Part shown: positions 19,106 through 29,429 of the stretch, piece after piece
Numbering within the stretch: the first letter of the stretch is position 1
How the letters are laid out: every line of letters begins with the position of its first letter
Source of the DNA: Mycolicibacterium frederiksbergense
Lineage (GTDB): Bacteria; Actinomycetota; Actinomycetes; Mycobacteriales; Mycobacteriaceae
NCBI RefSeq assembly: GCF_012223425.1
Contig: NZ_CP038799.1
Location: 1,674,001 to 1,738,000 of the forward strand
DNA length: 64,000 nucleotides
Direction: 5' to 3'
Notes under the pieces: generated by a model
What the model saw: only the letters and a program-made list of their open reading frames with translations
Database searches by the model: none
What the model was told of the DNA's origin: nothing
Program-made: the position numbers and the translations under genes

Positions 19106-19887
19106 TGCGTATTGCCACCTGGAACGTCAACTCCATTCGCACCCGGGTGGACCGGGTGACCGACTGGTTGTCGCGCGCCGATGTCGACGTGCTGGCGATG
19201 CAGGAGACCAAGTGCACCGATGCGCAGTTCCCGGCGATGCCGTTCGCCGCGCTCGGTTACGAGATCGCCCATGTGGGGCTCAACCAGTGGAACGGGGTGG
19301 CGATCGCCTCCCGGGTCGGACTGGACAACGTGGAGATCGGCTTCGACGGCCAGCCCGAATGGCAGGCGCTGGCCGAGGCCAGGGCCATCGGCGCGACGTG
19401 CGGCGGAGTGCGGGTCTGGAGCCTCTACATCCCCAACGGCCGCACTCTGGCCGACCCGCACTACCCGTACAAGCTGGAATGGCTTGCCGCCCTGCGTGAC
19501 AGCGCATCCAAGTGGATCGCCGACGATCCGTCGCTGCCGGTGGCGCTGACGGGTGACTGGAACATCGCCCCCACCGACGAGGACGTCTGGGATCCGGCGT
19601 TCTTCGAGGGCTCAACCCATGTCTCGGCACCTGAGCGCGCGGCCTTCCAGGCCATGGTCGACGCCGGATTCACCGATGTGGTGCGACCGTACACGCCGGG
19701 GCCGGGGGTCTACACCTACTGGGACTACACCCAGCTGCGGTTCCCGAAGAAGCAGGGCATGCGCATCGACTTCATCCTCGGATCCGCCGCACTCAGCGAG
19801 CGGGTGACCCACGCCGAGATCGTCCGCGAGGAACGAAAAGGCAAGTCGCCCAGTGATCATGCCCCCGTACTGATCGAGGTGTCGTGA
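19105..19887 (+). CDS. xthA: Exodeoxyribonuclease III
   Basis: 260 residues of the EEP/AP endonuclease family: IATWNVNSIRTRVDRV at the start, MQETKC (catalytic Glu), GDWNIAPTDEDVWDP, and the terminal SDHAPVLIE. It acts on abasic sites and 3' ends in base excision repair. It is the counterpart of Rv0427c, which in M. tuberculosis lies next to the GNAT gene; here jetABC lies between them. Start ATG overlaps the jetC stop (TGATG). Confidence 0.94.
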   Translation: MRIATWNVNSIRTRVDRVTDWLSRADVDVLAMQETKCTDAQFPAMPFAALGYEIAHVGLNQWNGVAIASRVGLDNVEIGFDGQPEWQALAEARAIGATCGGVRVWSLYIPNGRTLADPHYPYKLEWLAALRDSASKWIADDPSLPVALTGDWNIAPTDEDVWDPAFFEGSTHVSAPERAAFQAMVDAGFTDVVRPYTPGPGVYTYWDYTQLRFPKKQGMRIDFILGSAALSERVTHAEIVREERKGKSPSDHAPVLIEVS

Positions 19888-20534
19888 TGGATCTGCTGCC
19901 GAAGGCCACCCTGTCGGACAACGATGTCGCCGACGCGCTCGCCCGTGCCGCGGTGCTGTCCGAGCTGATCCTGGATGTGCTCGCAGAGTTCGACCCGCTC
20001 GGAGTCCGGCAACATCTCGAATTTCTCGAGGTGCCCGGTACCGAGGCGTGGGAGGCCAAGAGCCGCGGCGAACGGGTCAGCTGGTGGATCTGGCGGGTGG
20101 GTCTGCTGGACACCGTCGCGGTGGCCTGGCCCGGCGCCCTCGGTGCACTGGCCAGCCGGTTGCCGATCCAGGATCTGCTGGGCTTCGCCGGCCAGACGCT
20201 CATTCTGTGCGCGGTGGCACGCGAGTATGAGCTGACCGACCGGAAAGACCAGGTGCGGATGCTGGCGTCGGTGCTGTGTGGGCGCGAGATCCCCGACCCA
20301 CCGCTGCCGGACACCGACGAGCCGTGGCCGGACAATATCGTGCAGAAACTGTGGCACCTGGCCGGCATCCTCAACGCCGTCGGCGATGAGCTCGGCAAGC
20401 GGCCGCACCCGCGGCAGATCTTCCGCTATATCGGCATGCTCCCGGTGATCGGGGCGGTCGCCGCCTACCTCGGCGAGTACGGCGCCCTGCACCGCGCCGC
20501 CAAGGCCGCCGAATCGTGGATCACGAAGGCTTGA
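19887..20534 (+). CDS. Unrecognised protein next to xthA (Rv0426c position)
   Basis: 215 residues, no family recognised with confidence. It contains mildly hydrophobic helices (DTVAVAWPGALGALASRL near residue 73; GMLPVIGAVAAYLGEYGAL near 180) and may be membrane-associated. It occupies the place of the short membrane protein Rv0426c beside xthA. Its ATG overlaps the xthA TGA by one base (a GTG three bases upstream is the alternative), so it ends the def-xthA run. Its 3' end overlaps the convergent methyltransferase by 14 bases. Confidence 0.7.
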   Translation: MDLLPKATLSDNDVADALARAAVLSELILDVLAEFDPLGVRQHLEFLEVPGTEAWEAKSRGERVSWWIWRVGLLDTVAVAWPGALGALASRLPIQDLLGFAGQTLILCAVAREYELTDRKDQVRMLASVLCGREIPDPPLPDTDEPWPDNIVQKLWHLAGILNAVGDELGKRPHPRQIFRYIGMLPVIGAVAAYLGEYGALHRAAKAAESWITKA

Positions 20535-21162
20535 CGCCGACGGTGATCAGATCGGAGACCGGCGTCCACACCGGCCGGCGTACCCGATGCTGTTCCTCGA
20601 CCCGGAACCCGGCCTCCACGAACAGCTTTCGCATCGCGTCCGGAGTCGGCGCGTGCGCCGGAGCGCCCAGGCCCGCCGACAGTGCGTGCAGCGGTGGGAA
20701 CGCCTGACGCGGGCTCATGGTGGTGACGGCGACGATGCCGCCCGGCGTCAGCACCCGGTGGAACTCGCTGAGCGCCGCGGGCTGATCAAAGAAGTGGAAG
20801 GCCGAGGTGGTCACCACCGCGTCCAGGAAGCCGTCCTCGAAGGGCAGCTGCTCGGCCGGCGACGACATCCAGCGCACCCGATCAGAGCGCTGACGGGCCT
20901 GGGCGAGCATGCCGTCGGACATGTCGAGGCCGTACACCTCGTCGGGGCGCAGGTCCCGCTGGATGCGGGCGGCCAGGATGCCGGTGCCGCACGCGACATC
21001 GGCGATCTGCCGGGATCCGTGGCTGCGGAGCTGTTCGATGACTTCGTCCTGGGCGGGCTTGTAGACAAAGCGCTGTAGGCACGCCGTGTCATAGGCCGGG
21101 GCGGCGAAACTCCAGAACCGGGTGATCGCGTCGTTGAGGGCCCTGCGCTGAATGGTCGTCAC
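20521..21162 (-). CDS. Class I SAM-dependent methyltransferase
   Basis: 213 residues with the Rossmann SAM-binding motif IADVACGTGILAARI near residues 52-66, the acidic loop GLDMSDGM, and post-motif TSAFHFFDQPAAL and LTPGGIVAVTTM, typical of UbiE/Methyltransf_11 proteins. Substrate unknown; the flanking genes give no hint. It is transcribed toward the xthA-linked gene and the two overlap at their ends. Confidence 0.85.
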   Translation of the reverse strand: MTTIQRRALNDAITRFWSFAAPAYDTACLQRFVYKPAQDEVIEQLRSHGSRQIADVACGTGILAARIQRDLRPDEVYGLDMSDGMLAQARQRSDRVRWMSSPAEQLPFEDGFLDAVVTTSAFHFFDQPAALSEFHRVLTPGGIVAVTTMSPRQAFPPLHALSAGLGAPAHAPTPDAMRKLFVEAGFRVEEQHRVRRPVWTPVSDLITVGVKPS

Positions 21163-21212
21163 CGAGCCGAGTGTAGGCGCTGGCGTCCCACCGATTGGTC
21201 GAGCTGAGGTCC

Positions 21213-21530
21213 CTAGCCGGAGGGATTGCCGTGGCTGCGTGGGCCGGTCGTGTCCGCTCCGCGGGGACCCTTGACGCCCTGGTAACCCGGGCCGAAGACA
21301 TTGCCGTTGCCGATGAACGTGACTTCACCGAAAAACGGCAGTTCAATCGTGTCTCCGGTGAAGTCGAACGGGCTGGGGTTGGTATCGAGCACCGTGCCGT
21401 CGGGCAGCGTCACGGTAAAAGGGCTCGGGTTGTCCGTGTAGTCGAATGGAGCAGCCTGCGCTGGCGCAGCTACCCCGATGGCCGCCGCAGCAAACGCCGC
21501 CCCCAGTGCCCCCACGATGATCCTGTTCAT
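21213..21530 (-). CDS. Small secreted protein of unknown function
   Basis: 105 residues. A clear Sec signal peptide (MNRIIVGALGAAFAAAAIGV, cleavage likely after APAQA near residue 26) precedes a mature part of about 79 residues. The mature part has two similar short segments, DYTDNPSPFTVTLPDGT and VLDTNPSPFDFTGDTIEL, suggesting a small beta hairpin repeat. No cysteine and no known domain. Small Ala/Pro-rich exported proteins like this are common in mycobacteria. Confidence 0.7.
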   Translation of the reverse strand: MNRIIVGALGAAFAAAAIGVAAPAQAAPFDYTDNPSPFTVTLPDGTVLDTNPSPFDFTGDTIELPFFGEVTFIGNGNVFGPGYQGVKGPRGADTTGPRSHGNPSG

Positions 21531-21971
21531 TTGCTATTCCCCCTGGAATGCGATGAGTGGTTGCCTCGACTGTACAAGCCCCAGTCCCGAGAGTCACCCA
21601 TGAAATTGCAGGTAGTTCGATTTTCTAGCGTTTCTTCCACACCTTCAAGATCGCATACTTGCATCCGCAAGGACGCGATCTTGAAGGTCGCTGGAATTTG
21701 CCATGACGCTTTTTCCTTTCGCAACTATCAGCACATCTACCCATATCGAATGACGTGGCACTTTTCGCGCCGAACAGCCAAGTAGTTCACACCCACGAGC
21801 GGACTGGTACATCCGCTGTCAGCAAATACTTGGCGAGATCAGACATCTCGAACGGCACACACCCACGTTGCTGAGACGAACTAGGTGGATTGCCAGAACC
21901 GTCCTGGTGGTGCCGTCGCCGAACCTTCAGCGCCCCGCAACCAGAGTCGAGTCCGACGAACCCGCATCCTG
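21531..21971. other. Gene-free stretch with lower GC content
   Basis: About 440 bases without a credible gene, visibly less GC-rich than its surroundings. It holds a strong nested inverted repeat (separate entry) and the presumed promoter of the small secreted protein. A 65-codon minus-strand frame (21527-21724) starts with TTG, has no ribosome binding site and no recognisable content, and was not called. Confidence 0.6.
21641..21688. repeat. Nested inverted repeat, strong hairpin
   Basis: A perfect 14-bp inverted repeat (ACCTTCAAGATCGC at 21641-21654, its complement at 21675-21688) encloses a second 5-bp stem CTTGC/GCAAG (21658-21662, 21667-21671) with a four-base loop. No T-run follows closely on either strand, so it is not an ordinary terminator. 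It lies about 110 bases upstream of the small secreted protein gene. Confidence 0.75.
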
Positions 21972-23669
21972 CTAGGCGTCTGCCCCGTAGCGTCCCGCGC
22001 TGAACATGGACGCCGCCGCGCCGATGAGCATCATCACCGCCGCGGCCAGGAACACCACGGTCAGCCCGGAGTGGAATGGCTCGGTGATCAACTCGGGGAA
22101 GAATGTCTTGCCGGTCAGCACTTCGGCGTTGACCCCCGGCGCGTCCAGCGCGCCTGAGGGCTCCAGCAATTCACCGATCGGGTTGTATCCCAGGAACGCC
22201 GCGAACAAACTCCCCACCGGGGGCGTATTGGCCACTTCGTGCGCGACGGAGGCCGAAACCCCTTGCGCTTGAAGCCCGCTGCTCAATGCCGACGGCAGCG
22301 AGTTGGCCAGTCCGACGATCATCAGCGAGAAGAAGATGCCGATCGACAGCGACGACCCCGCATTGAAGAAGGTGGCCCGCACCCCCGAGGCGGCACCACG
22401 CTGGGCGGCGGGGACGCTGGACATGATGGCGGCCGTGTTGGGCGCGGTGAAGATACCGCCGCCCAGACCGTTCAGAAAGACCAGCAGCGCGAACACCCAG
22501 TAGTCGAAGTTCACCGGGATCATCAGCAGGGCAACAAAGGATGCCGCCATCAGCAGCATCCCCCCGACCGTCAGCGGCCGCGCCCCGAACCGATCGGCGA
22601 GCGTGCCTGCCACCGGCGCGGCCACCAGGAATCCCACGGTGACGGGCAGCAGGTAGATGCCCGCCCACAGCGGCGTGGATTCGAAGCTGTAGCCGTGCAA
22701 CGGAAGCCAGATTCCCTGCAGCCAGATGATCAGCATGAACTGCAGACCACCACGGCCCACCGAGGACATCAGCCCGGCCAGGTTCCCCATTCCGAATGCG
22801 GCAGAGCGGAACAGCCGGATGTCGACCATCGGCTGATCGACCCGCAACTCGATGAAGCAGAACGCTGCAAGCGTCCCCACCCCGGCGATGATCGATCCGA
22901 GCACCCAGGGGTTGGTCCACCCGGTGCTGGCGCCGCCGTAGGGCTGGATGCCGTAGGTGATCCCGACGAGCAGCACGGTGAGTCCGACACCGAAGGTCAA
23001 CGTGCCGGCCCAGTCCAGCCGACCCGGGGTGCGTACGCCCAGTTCGCGCAGCGATCGCACGCTCCAGATCGTGCCCAGCACGCCGATCGGCACCCCGACC
23101 CAGAAGATGGCCTGCCAATGCCATTCGGAGAGCACTCCACCGATCAGCAGGCCGAGGAACGACCCGGCCACCGCTGCCACCATGTTCACCCCGAGCGCCA
23201 TGCCGCGCTGATTGGCGGGGAACGCGTCGGTGAGGATCGCCGACGACGAGGCCATCAGCATGGCGCCGCCGATGCCCTGGATGACGCGCCAGGCGATCAG
23301 CCACACCGCGCCGCCGTCGAGGTGGAACGGGTCGAAGGACAGTGCGACGGCCGCCACGGTGAAGACCACGAAGCCCAGGTTGTAGATGCGTACCCGGCCG
23401 AACATGTCCCCGAGCCGGCCGAACGGGACGACCAGCACGGCCGTCACCACCAGGTAGCCCATGATCATCCAGAGCAGGTAGCTGACATTGCCCGGCGCCA
23501 GCGGGTTCAGCCCGATGCCCCGGAAGATCGCGGGCAGCGAGATCAGCACGATGGAAGCGTTGATCGCGGCCAGCAGGATGCCCAACGTGGTGTTGGACAG
23601 CACGATCCACTTGTAGAGCGGATGGTCGTGATCCAGCCGGGCGCGCGTCTGTTCAAGCTCAGTTGTCAT
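21972..23669 (-). CDS. MFS exporter, DHA2 (EmrB/QacA) family
   Basis: 565 residues with about 14 transmembrane segments. Motif A is seen as GRLGDMFGRVRIYNLGF near residues 84-100 and the motif C region as GGVLSEWHWQAIFWVGVPIG near 177-196. These proteins use the proton gradient to export drugs or cationic compounds. The start GATG at 23669 lies about 90 bases from the thiC riboswitch, so the two are divergent. No regulator gene is adjacent. Confidence 0.9.
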   Translation of the reverse strand: MTTELEQTRARLDHDHPLYKWIVLSNTTLGILLAAINASIVLISLPAIFRGIGLNPLAPGNVSYLLWMIMGYLVVTAVLVVPFGRLGDMFGRVRIYNLGFVVFTVAAVALSFDPFHLDGGAVWLIAWRVIQGIGGAMLMASSSAILTDAFPANQRGMALGVNMVAAVAGSFLGLLIGGVLSEWHWQAIFWVGVPIGVLGTIWSVRSLRELGVRTPGRLDWAGTLTFGVGLTVLLVGITYGIQPYGGASTGWTNPWVLGSIIAGVGTLAAFCFIELRVDQPMVDIRLFRSAAFGMGNLAGLMSSVGRGGLQFMLIIWLQGIWLPLHGYSFESTPLWAGIYLLPVTVGFLVAAPVAGTLADRFGARPLTVGGMLLMAASFVALLMIPVNFDYWVFALLVFLNGLGGGIFTAPNTAAIMSSVPAAQRGAASGVRATFFNAGSSLSIGIFFSLMIVGLANSLPSALSSGLQAQGVSASVAHEVANTPPVGSLFAAFLGYNPIGELLEPSGALDAPGVNAEVLTGKTFFPELITEPFHSGLTVVFLAAAVMMLIGAAASMFSAGRYGADA

Positions 23670-23694
23670 CAGATCTCGATCTACGAATCGACAA

Positions 23695-23717
23695 AAAACA
23701 TATATTAGCTATACAAA
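23695..23717 (-). promoter_or_regulatory. AT-rich patch, likely MFS gene promoter
   Basis: A short AT-rich patch (ACATATATTAGCTATACAAA) stands out in GC-rich DNA 25-48 bases upstream of the MFS start. It probably holds the promoter and perhaps an operator, but no clean -35/-10 pair or repeat can be assigned. Confidence 0.3.
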
Positions 23718-23748
23718 CGATCTCTCGGCAATCCGGTCGCCGATGCGC

Positions 23749-23754
23749 TACGTT
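23749..23754 (+). promoter_or_regulatory. -10 element for the thiC riboswitch transcript
   Basis: TACGTT fits TANNNT and predicts a transcript start near 23761, right at the 5' edge of the riboswitch. No good -35 was seen. Confidence 0.45.
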
Positions 23755-23761
23755 GGACCCG

Positions 23762-23852
23762 TCCACACGGGAGCACGCACCAGCGTGCTGAGAGGACGGC
23801 TAGGGCCGTCGACCGTACGAACCTGACCGGGTAATGCCGGCGTAGGGAGATG
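23762..23852 (+). promoter_or_regulatory. TPP riboswitch upstream of thiC
   Basis: The conserved THI-box parts are all present: ACGGGAGC near 23766, GTGCTGAGAGGAC near 23784, and GAACCTGACCGGGTAATGCC running into GGCGTAGGGA near 23850. The last segment contains the purine-rich ribosome binding site of thiC, so TPP binding should block translation start. Only the aptamer is visible; there is no obvious separate terminator. Confidence 0.95.
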
Positions 23853-23857
23853 TGTAG

Positions 23858-26243
<2,386 letters not shown>

Positions 26244-26247
<4 letters not shown>

Positions 26248-26858
26248 CGCTTGACGAGCTGGCCGGGGTGGCGCACGAGCCGGACGGGAAACCCAAAGGC
26301 ACCGTCGTACTCACCCACGGCGCGGGCGGCAACCGTGATTCCCCGATGCTGGTCCGGATCTGTGACGAATGGGCCCGCCACGGCTACCTGGCGGTCCGCT
26401 ACAACCTGCCCTACCGCCGCCGCCGCCCGAAGGGGCCTCCGTCGAACTCGGCGAACTCCGATCAGGAAGGCATCATCGAGGCCATCTCCTGGGCCCGTGG
26501 ACTCGGCCACGGGCCGGTGATCGCCGGCGGGCATTCCTACGGGGGCCGGATGACGTCGATGGTGGCGGCCGAAACGGAACCACCCGATGTGCTGACCCTG
26601 TTCTCCTATCCATTGCACCCGCCGGGCAAGCCCGAACGCGCACGCACCGAACACCTGCCCGGCATCACCGCACCGACGGTGTTCACCCACGGCACCGCCG
26701 ATCCGTTCGGCACCATCGACGAGATCCGCGCCGCGGCCGCACTCGTGACCGGGCCGGTCGAGGTTGTCGAGGTCACCGGGGCACGCCACGATCTGGGCTC
26801 CAAGACTTTGGACGTCCCCCTGCTCGCGGTGACCGCCGCGGCTATCTTTCTTTCATGA
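26244..26858 (+). CDS. Alpha/beta hydrolase (Rv0421c type)
   Basis: 204 residues of the KANL3/Tex30-like hydrolase group. The nucleophile elbow is GGHSYGGRM near residue 93-101; the acid is in THGTADPFG and the His in GARHDLGS near the end. The oxyanion strand is VVLTHGAGGNRDSP. Substrate unknown. The start is GTG 26244, overlapping the thiD stop as GTGA; the long upstream frame lies inside thiD. Gene order matches M. tuberculosis. Confidence 0.85.
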
Positions 26859-27631
26859 GCCTGCCGCCGCCCCCCGGTTATGGACCTCCGCCCGGCAGCT
26901 TCCCGCCGCCGCCCGGGAGTTACCCACCGCCCCCGGCGGGAAACTTCCCGCCACCCCCGGCGGGAAACTTCCCGCCACCCCCGCCCCTCCCCTATTCCGA
27001 CCCCTACGGGCAGGCCTATCCCCCGCCGCGACCACCGGGCACCAATTGGTGGGCCATCGTCTCGCTGATCTTCGGTCTTCTGGGCGGTGTCCTTGTCAGC
27101 GTGATCTGCGGGTTCGTCGGGCTCAAGAAGGCCAAGCAGGGCCAGGGCGGGCGTGGCATGGCGATCGCCGGCCTGGTGCTGTCTGGGCTGTGGGTGCTGG
27201 TCGGAATCGCGGTGGTCGCGGTGCTCGTCGCCAACAAGGACGAGATCTCGAACAGTGAGTTCGCCGACATCTTCGATCCGAATTCCGTCAACGCCGCCGA
27301 TGTCGGACTCGGCGACTGCCTGTCGGAGATCCCGTCGGATGCCAGCCTGGTGGCCTCGGTGAAAACGGTCGCGTGCACCGAACCACACAAGGGCGAGGTC
27401 TACCACGTCGTCACGGTCCCGGACGGTGACTTCCCGGGTGAGACGGCGATCATCGACTACCAGGACCAGTGCCAGCCCGCGCTGGAGGATTTCTCGCCGG
27501 CGGCGATGGCGGACCCCGAGGTGGGGATGTTCGTGCTGTACCCGACCGCGGACTCGTGGAAGCGCGGCGACCGCGCGGTGACGTGCATCGCCACCACCGA
27601 CGTGCCGCGCACCGGTTCGCTTCAGGAGTAG
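26855..27631 (+). CDS. Proline-rich DUF4190/septum formation-like membrane protein
   Basis: 258 residues. The first 60 are a Pro/Gly/Tyr-rich repeat (units like PPPPAGNF), followed by two transmembrane segments (about 64-86 and 100-123, DUF4190 style with GFVGLKKAKQGQGGRGMAIA) and an extracytoplasmic domain with paired cysteines (VGLGDCL, VACTEPHKGEVYHVV, QCQPALEDF, VTCIATT) like the Septum_form domain. In this position M. tuberculosis has Rv0420c. Probably an envelope protein; function not established. ATGA overlap with the hydrolase gene. Confidence 0.85.
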   Translation: MSLPPPPGYGPPPGSFPPPPGSYPPPPAGNFPPPPAGNFPPPPPLPYSDPYGQAYPPPRPPGTNWWAIVSLIFGLLGGVLVSVICGFVGLKKAKQGQGGRGMAIAGLVLSGLWVLVGIAVVAVLVANKDEISNSEFADIFDPNSVNAADVGLGDCLSEIPSDASLVASVKTVACTEPHKGEVYHVVTVPDGDFPGETAIIDYQDQCQPALEDFSPAAMADPEVGMFVLYPTADSWKRGDRAVTCIATTDVPRTGSLQE

Positions 27632-27636
27632 CCCGA

Positions 27637-27651
27637 TACCTGAGGTACCGT
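27637..27651 (+). promoter_or_regulatory. Palindrome and -10 element before the monooxygenase
   Basis: TACCTGAGGTA (27637-27647) is a perfect odd-centred palindrome. Its last TA begins TACCGT (27646-27651), a TANNNT -10 element seven bases before the ATG. A leaderless transcript controlled by a factor at the palindrome is plausible. Confidence 0.4.
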
Positions 27652-27658
27652 TTCCCCC

Positions 27659-29134
27659 ATGTTTGACGCCGTCATCGTGGGTGCTGGATTCGCCGGTATC
27701 GGCGCTGCCATCCAGCTCAAACGGTCGGGGATCGAGAACTTCGTGATCCTGGACCGCGAGGACGATCTCGGCGGCACCTGGTATGTGAACCACTACCCCG
27801 GGCTTGCCGTCGACGTCCCCACCACCACCTACTCCTACTTCTTCGAGCCGAACCCGAACTGGTCGCGCCTGTTCTCCACCGGCGACGAGATCAAGCAGTA
27901 CGCCGACGATGTCGCCGACAAGTACGATGTGCGTCGCCACATCCGGTTTCGCACCGCGGTCGACGGCGCCCGCTGGGACGAGGAGTCCGACCTGTGGCAG
28001 GTGAGCCTGGCCGACGGTGAGGTGCTCAGTGCCCGGTACCTGATCACCGCGACCGGCTTCCTGTCCCAGCCGAAGATCCCCGACATCCCCGGCATCGAGA
28101 ACTTCGACGGGCGGGTCATCCACACCACCGAGTGGCAGGACGACTACGACCCCACCGGGAAACGGATCGCCGTCATCGGCACCGGCGCCACCGCGGTGCA
28201 GCTCATCCCCGAACTGGCCAAGTCCGCGGCGGATCTGACCGTCTACCAGCGCACCCCGATCTGGGTGGTACCCAAGATCGACCTGCGCTTCGGACCGCTG
28301 GCCAAGAAGATGTTCGCCCGTATCCCCGCGACGCAGCGGGTGCTGCGCTGGTTCACCGACTCGGTCTACGAGGTCATGGTGTCGATCGGCGTGGTGCACT
28401 TCAAGACGTTCCGCGGTCGCGGCAACGTCTCGGCCGCCGATCTGTCCAAGCTGCACCGCTTCATCACGATCCGCGACAAGGAGCTGCGGCGCCGGCTCAC
28501 CCCGGACTACGACTTCGGTTGCAAGCGTCCAACATTCAGCAACGGCTACTACCGGGCCTTCACCCGCGACAATGTTCATCTGCAGGATGCCGGCATCGAT
28601 CACGTGCAGTCCGACGGCATCGTCGGCAAGGACGGCGCCAAGACCGAGATCGACACCCTGGTGCTGGCCACCGGTTTCGACCTGTGGGAAGCGAACTTCC
28701 CCGCCATCGAGGTGATCGGGCGTGACGGCCGCAACCTCGGAAAGTGGTGGCGCGAAACGCGTTTCCAGGCATACCAGGGCGTCTCGATGCCGTACTTCCC
28801 GAACTACCTCAGCCTGGCCAGCCCCTATGCCTTCCTGGGTCTGAACTTCTTCAACACCATGGAGTACCAGATGCGGCTGATGGACCGGCTGTTCGGCGAG
28901 GTGCGGCGTCGCGGCGCCACCACGTTCGAGGTCTCCGAGGAAGCCAACACCCGCTACCTGGACCGGATGACCGAGCTGCTCGGCGATTCGCTGTTCACCC
29001 AGGGCAATTGCGCAAGCGCGCGGTCCTACTACTACAACCCCGCCGGTGAGCCGACGCTGCTGCGCCCCACCACCACCGAGACCGCGATCAGGGAAGCCGC
29101 CGAGTTCCCCCTGAGCGATTACATCCTGAACTGA
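27659..29134 (+). CDS. Flavin-containing / Baeyer-Villiger-type monooxygenase
   Basis: 491 residues. FAD motif GAGFAGIGAAIQL near residue 8, DDLGGTWYVNHYPGLAVDVP in the substrate/FAD region, the BVMO-like fingerprint FDGRVIHTTEWQ near residue 149, and the NADPH motif GTGATAVQLIPEL near 178. It inserts oxygen into ketones or oxidises heteroatoms; substrate unknown, and mycobacteria carry many paralogs. A likely internal promoter precedes it, although the gap to the upstream gene is only 27 bases. A small membrane protein gene follows 11 bases later. Confidence 0.9.
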   Translation: MFDAVIVGAGFAGIGAAIQLKRSGIENFVILDREDDLGGTWYVNHYPGLAVDVPTTTYSYFFEPNPNWSRLFSTGDEIKQYADDVADKYDVRRHIRFRTAVDGARWDEESDLWQVSLADGEVLSARYLITATGFLSQPKIPDIPGIENFDGRVIHTTEWQDDYDPTGKRIAVIGTGATAVQLIPELAKSAADLTVYQRTPIWVVPKIDLRFGPLAKKMFARIPATQRVLRWFTDSVYEVMVSIGVVHFKTFRGRGNVSAADLSKLHRFITIRDKELRRRLTPDYDFGCKRPTFSNGYYRAFTRDNVHLQDAGIDHVQSDGIVGKDGAKTEIDTLVLATGFDLWEANFPAIEVIGRDGRNLGKWWRETRFQAYQGVSMPYFPNYLSLASPYAFLGLNFFNTMEYQMRLMDRLFGEVRRRGATTFEVSEEANTRYLDRMTELLGDSLFTQGNCASARSYYYNPAGEPTLLRPTTTETAIREAAEFPLSDYILN

Positions 29135-29145
29135 GAGGCATTTCC

Positions 29146-29415
29146 TTGAGCGAGAAGAAGAGTTCGAAGGCCACCACCCTGGCAGGTCTGTCGCTGGTCG
29201 GCGCGGGCCTCGGGCACTTCGCCGCCCCGCAGGTGTTCGAGTCGTTCACCAAGCCCGCCTTCCCGAACGACACCGCGCGGTACATCAAGATCAACGGCAC
29301 CATCGAGACCGCCCTGGGCGTGGCTCTGCTGGTTCCCAAGACGCGCAAGCTGGCCGCGATCGGCGGACTGGGCTACATCGCGTATCTGGGCGCCAACGCC
29401 ATACGCAACAGCTGA
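29146..29415 (+). CDS. Small membrane protein, DoxX-like
   Basis: 89 residues, mainly hydrophobic, with segments near 11-27, 50-64 and 68-86. It resembles part of a DoxX-type fold (GLGHFAAPQVFESF, INGTIETALGVALL), but this is only a weak likeness. It starts with TTG at 29146, supported by GAGAGG a few bases upstream; no ATG or GTG fits as well. It lies between the monooxygenase and thiD2 and is probably cotranscribed. Confidence 0.7.
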   Translation: MSEKKSSKATTLAGLSLVGAGLGHFAAPQVFESFTKPAFPNDTARYIKINGTIETALGVALLVPKTRKLAAIGGLGYIAYLGANAIRNS

Positions 29416-29429
29416 ACCAAATCCGCGTC

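Noticed and set aside
21641..21688. Hairpin read as a rho-independent terminator
   Set aside because: There is no T-run directly after the stem on either strand, and no gene ends close by.
21527..21724. A 65-codon minus-strand frame over the hairpin
   Set aside because: TTG start without a ribosome binding site, no recognisable content, and it runs into the start of the small secreted protein gene.
22239..23708. A 489-codon plus-strand frame
   Set aside because: Antisense shadow of the MFS exporter, rich in Arg, Gly, His and Gln with no domain.
26606..28603. A 665-codon minus-strand frame
   Set aside because: It is antisense to three well-supported plus-strand genes (hydrolase, proline-rich protein, monooxygenase) and shows no recognisable motif.
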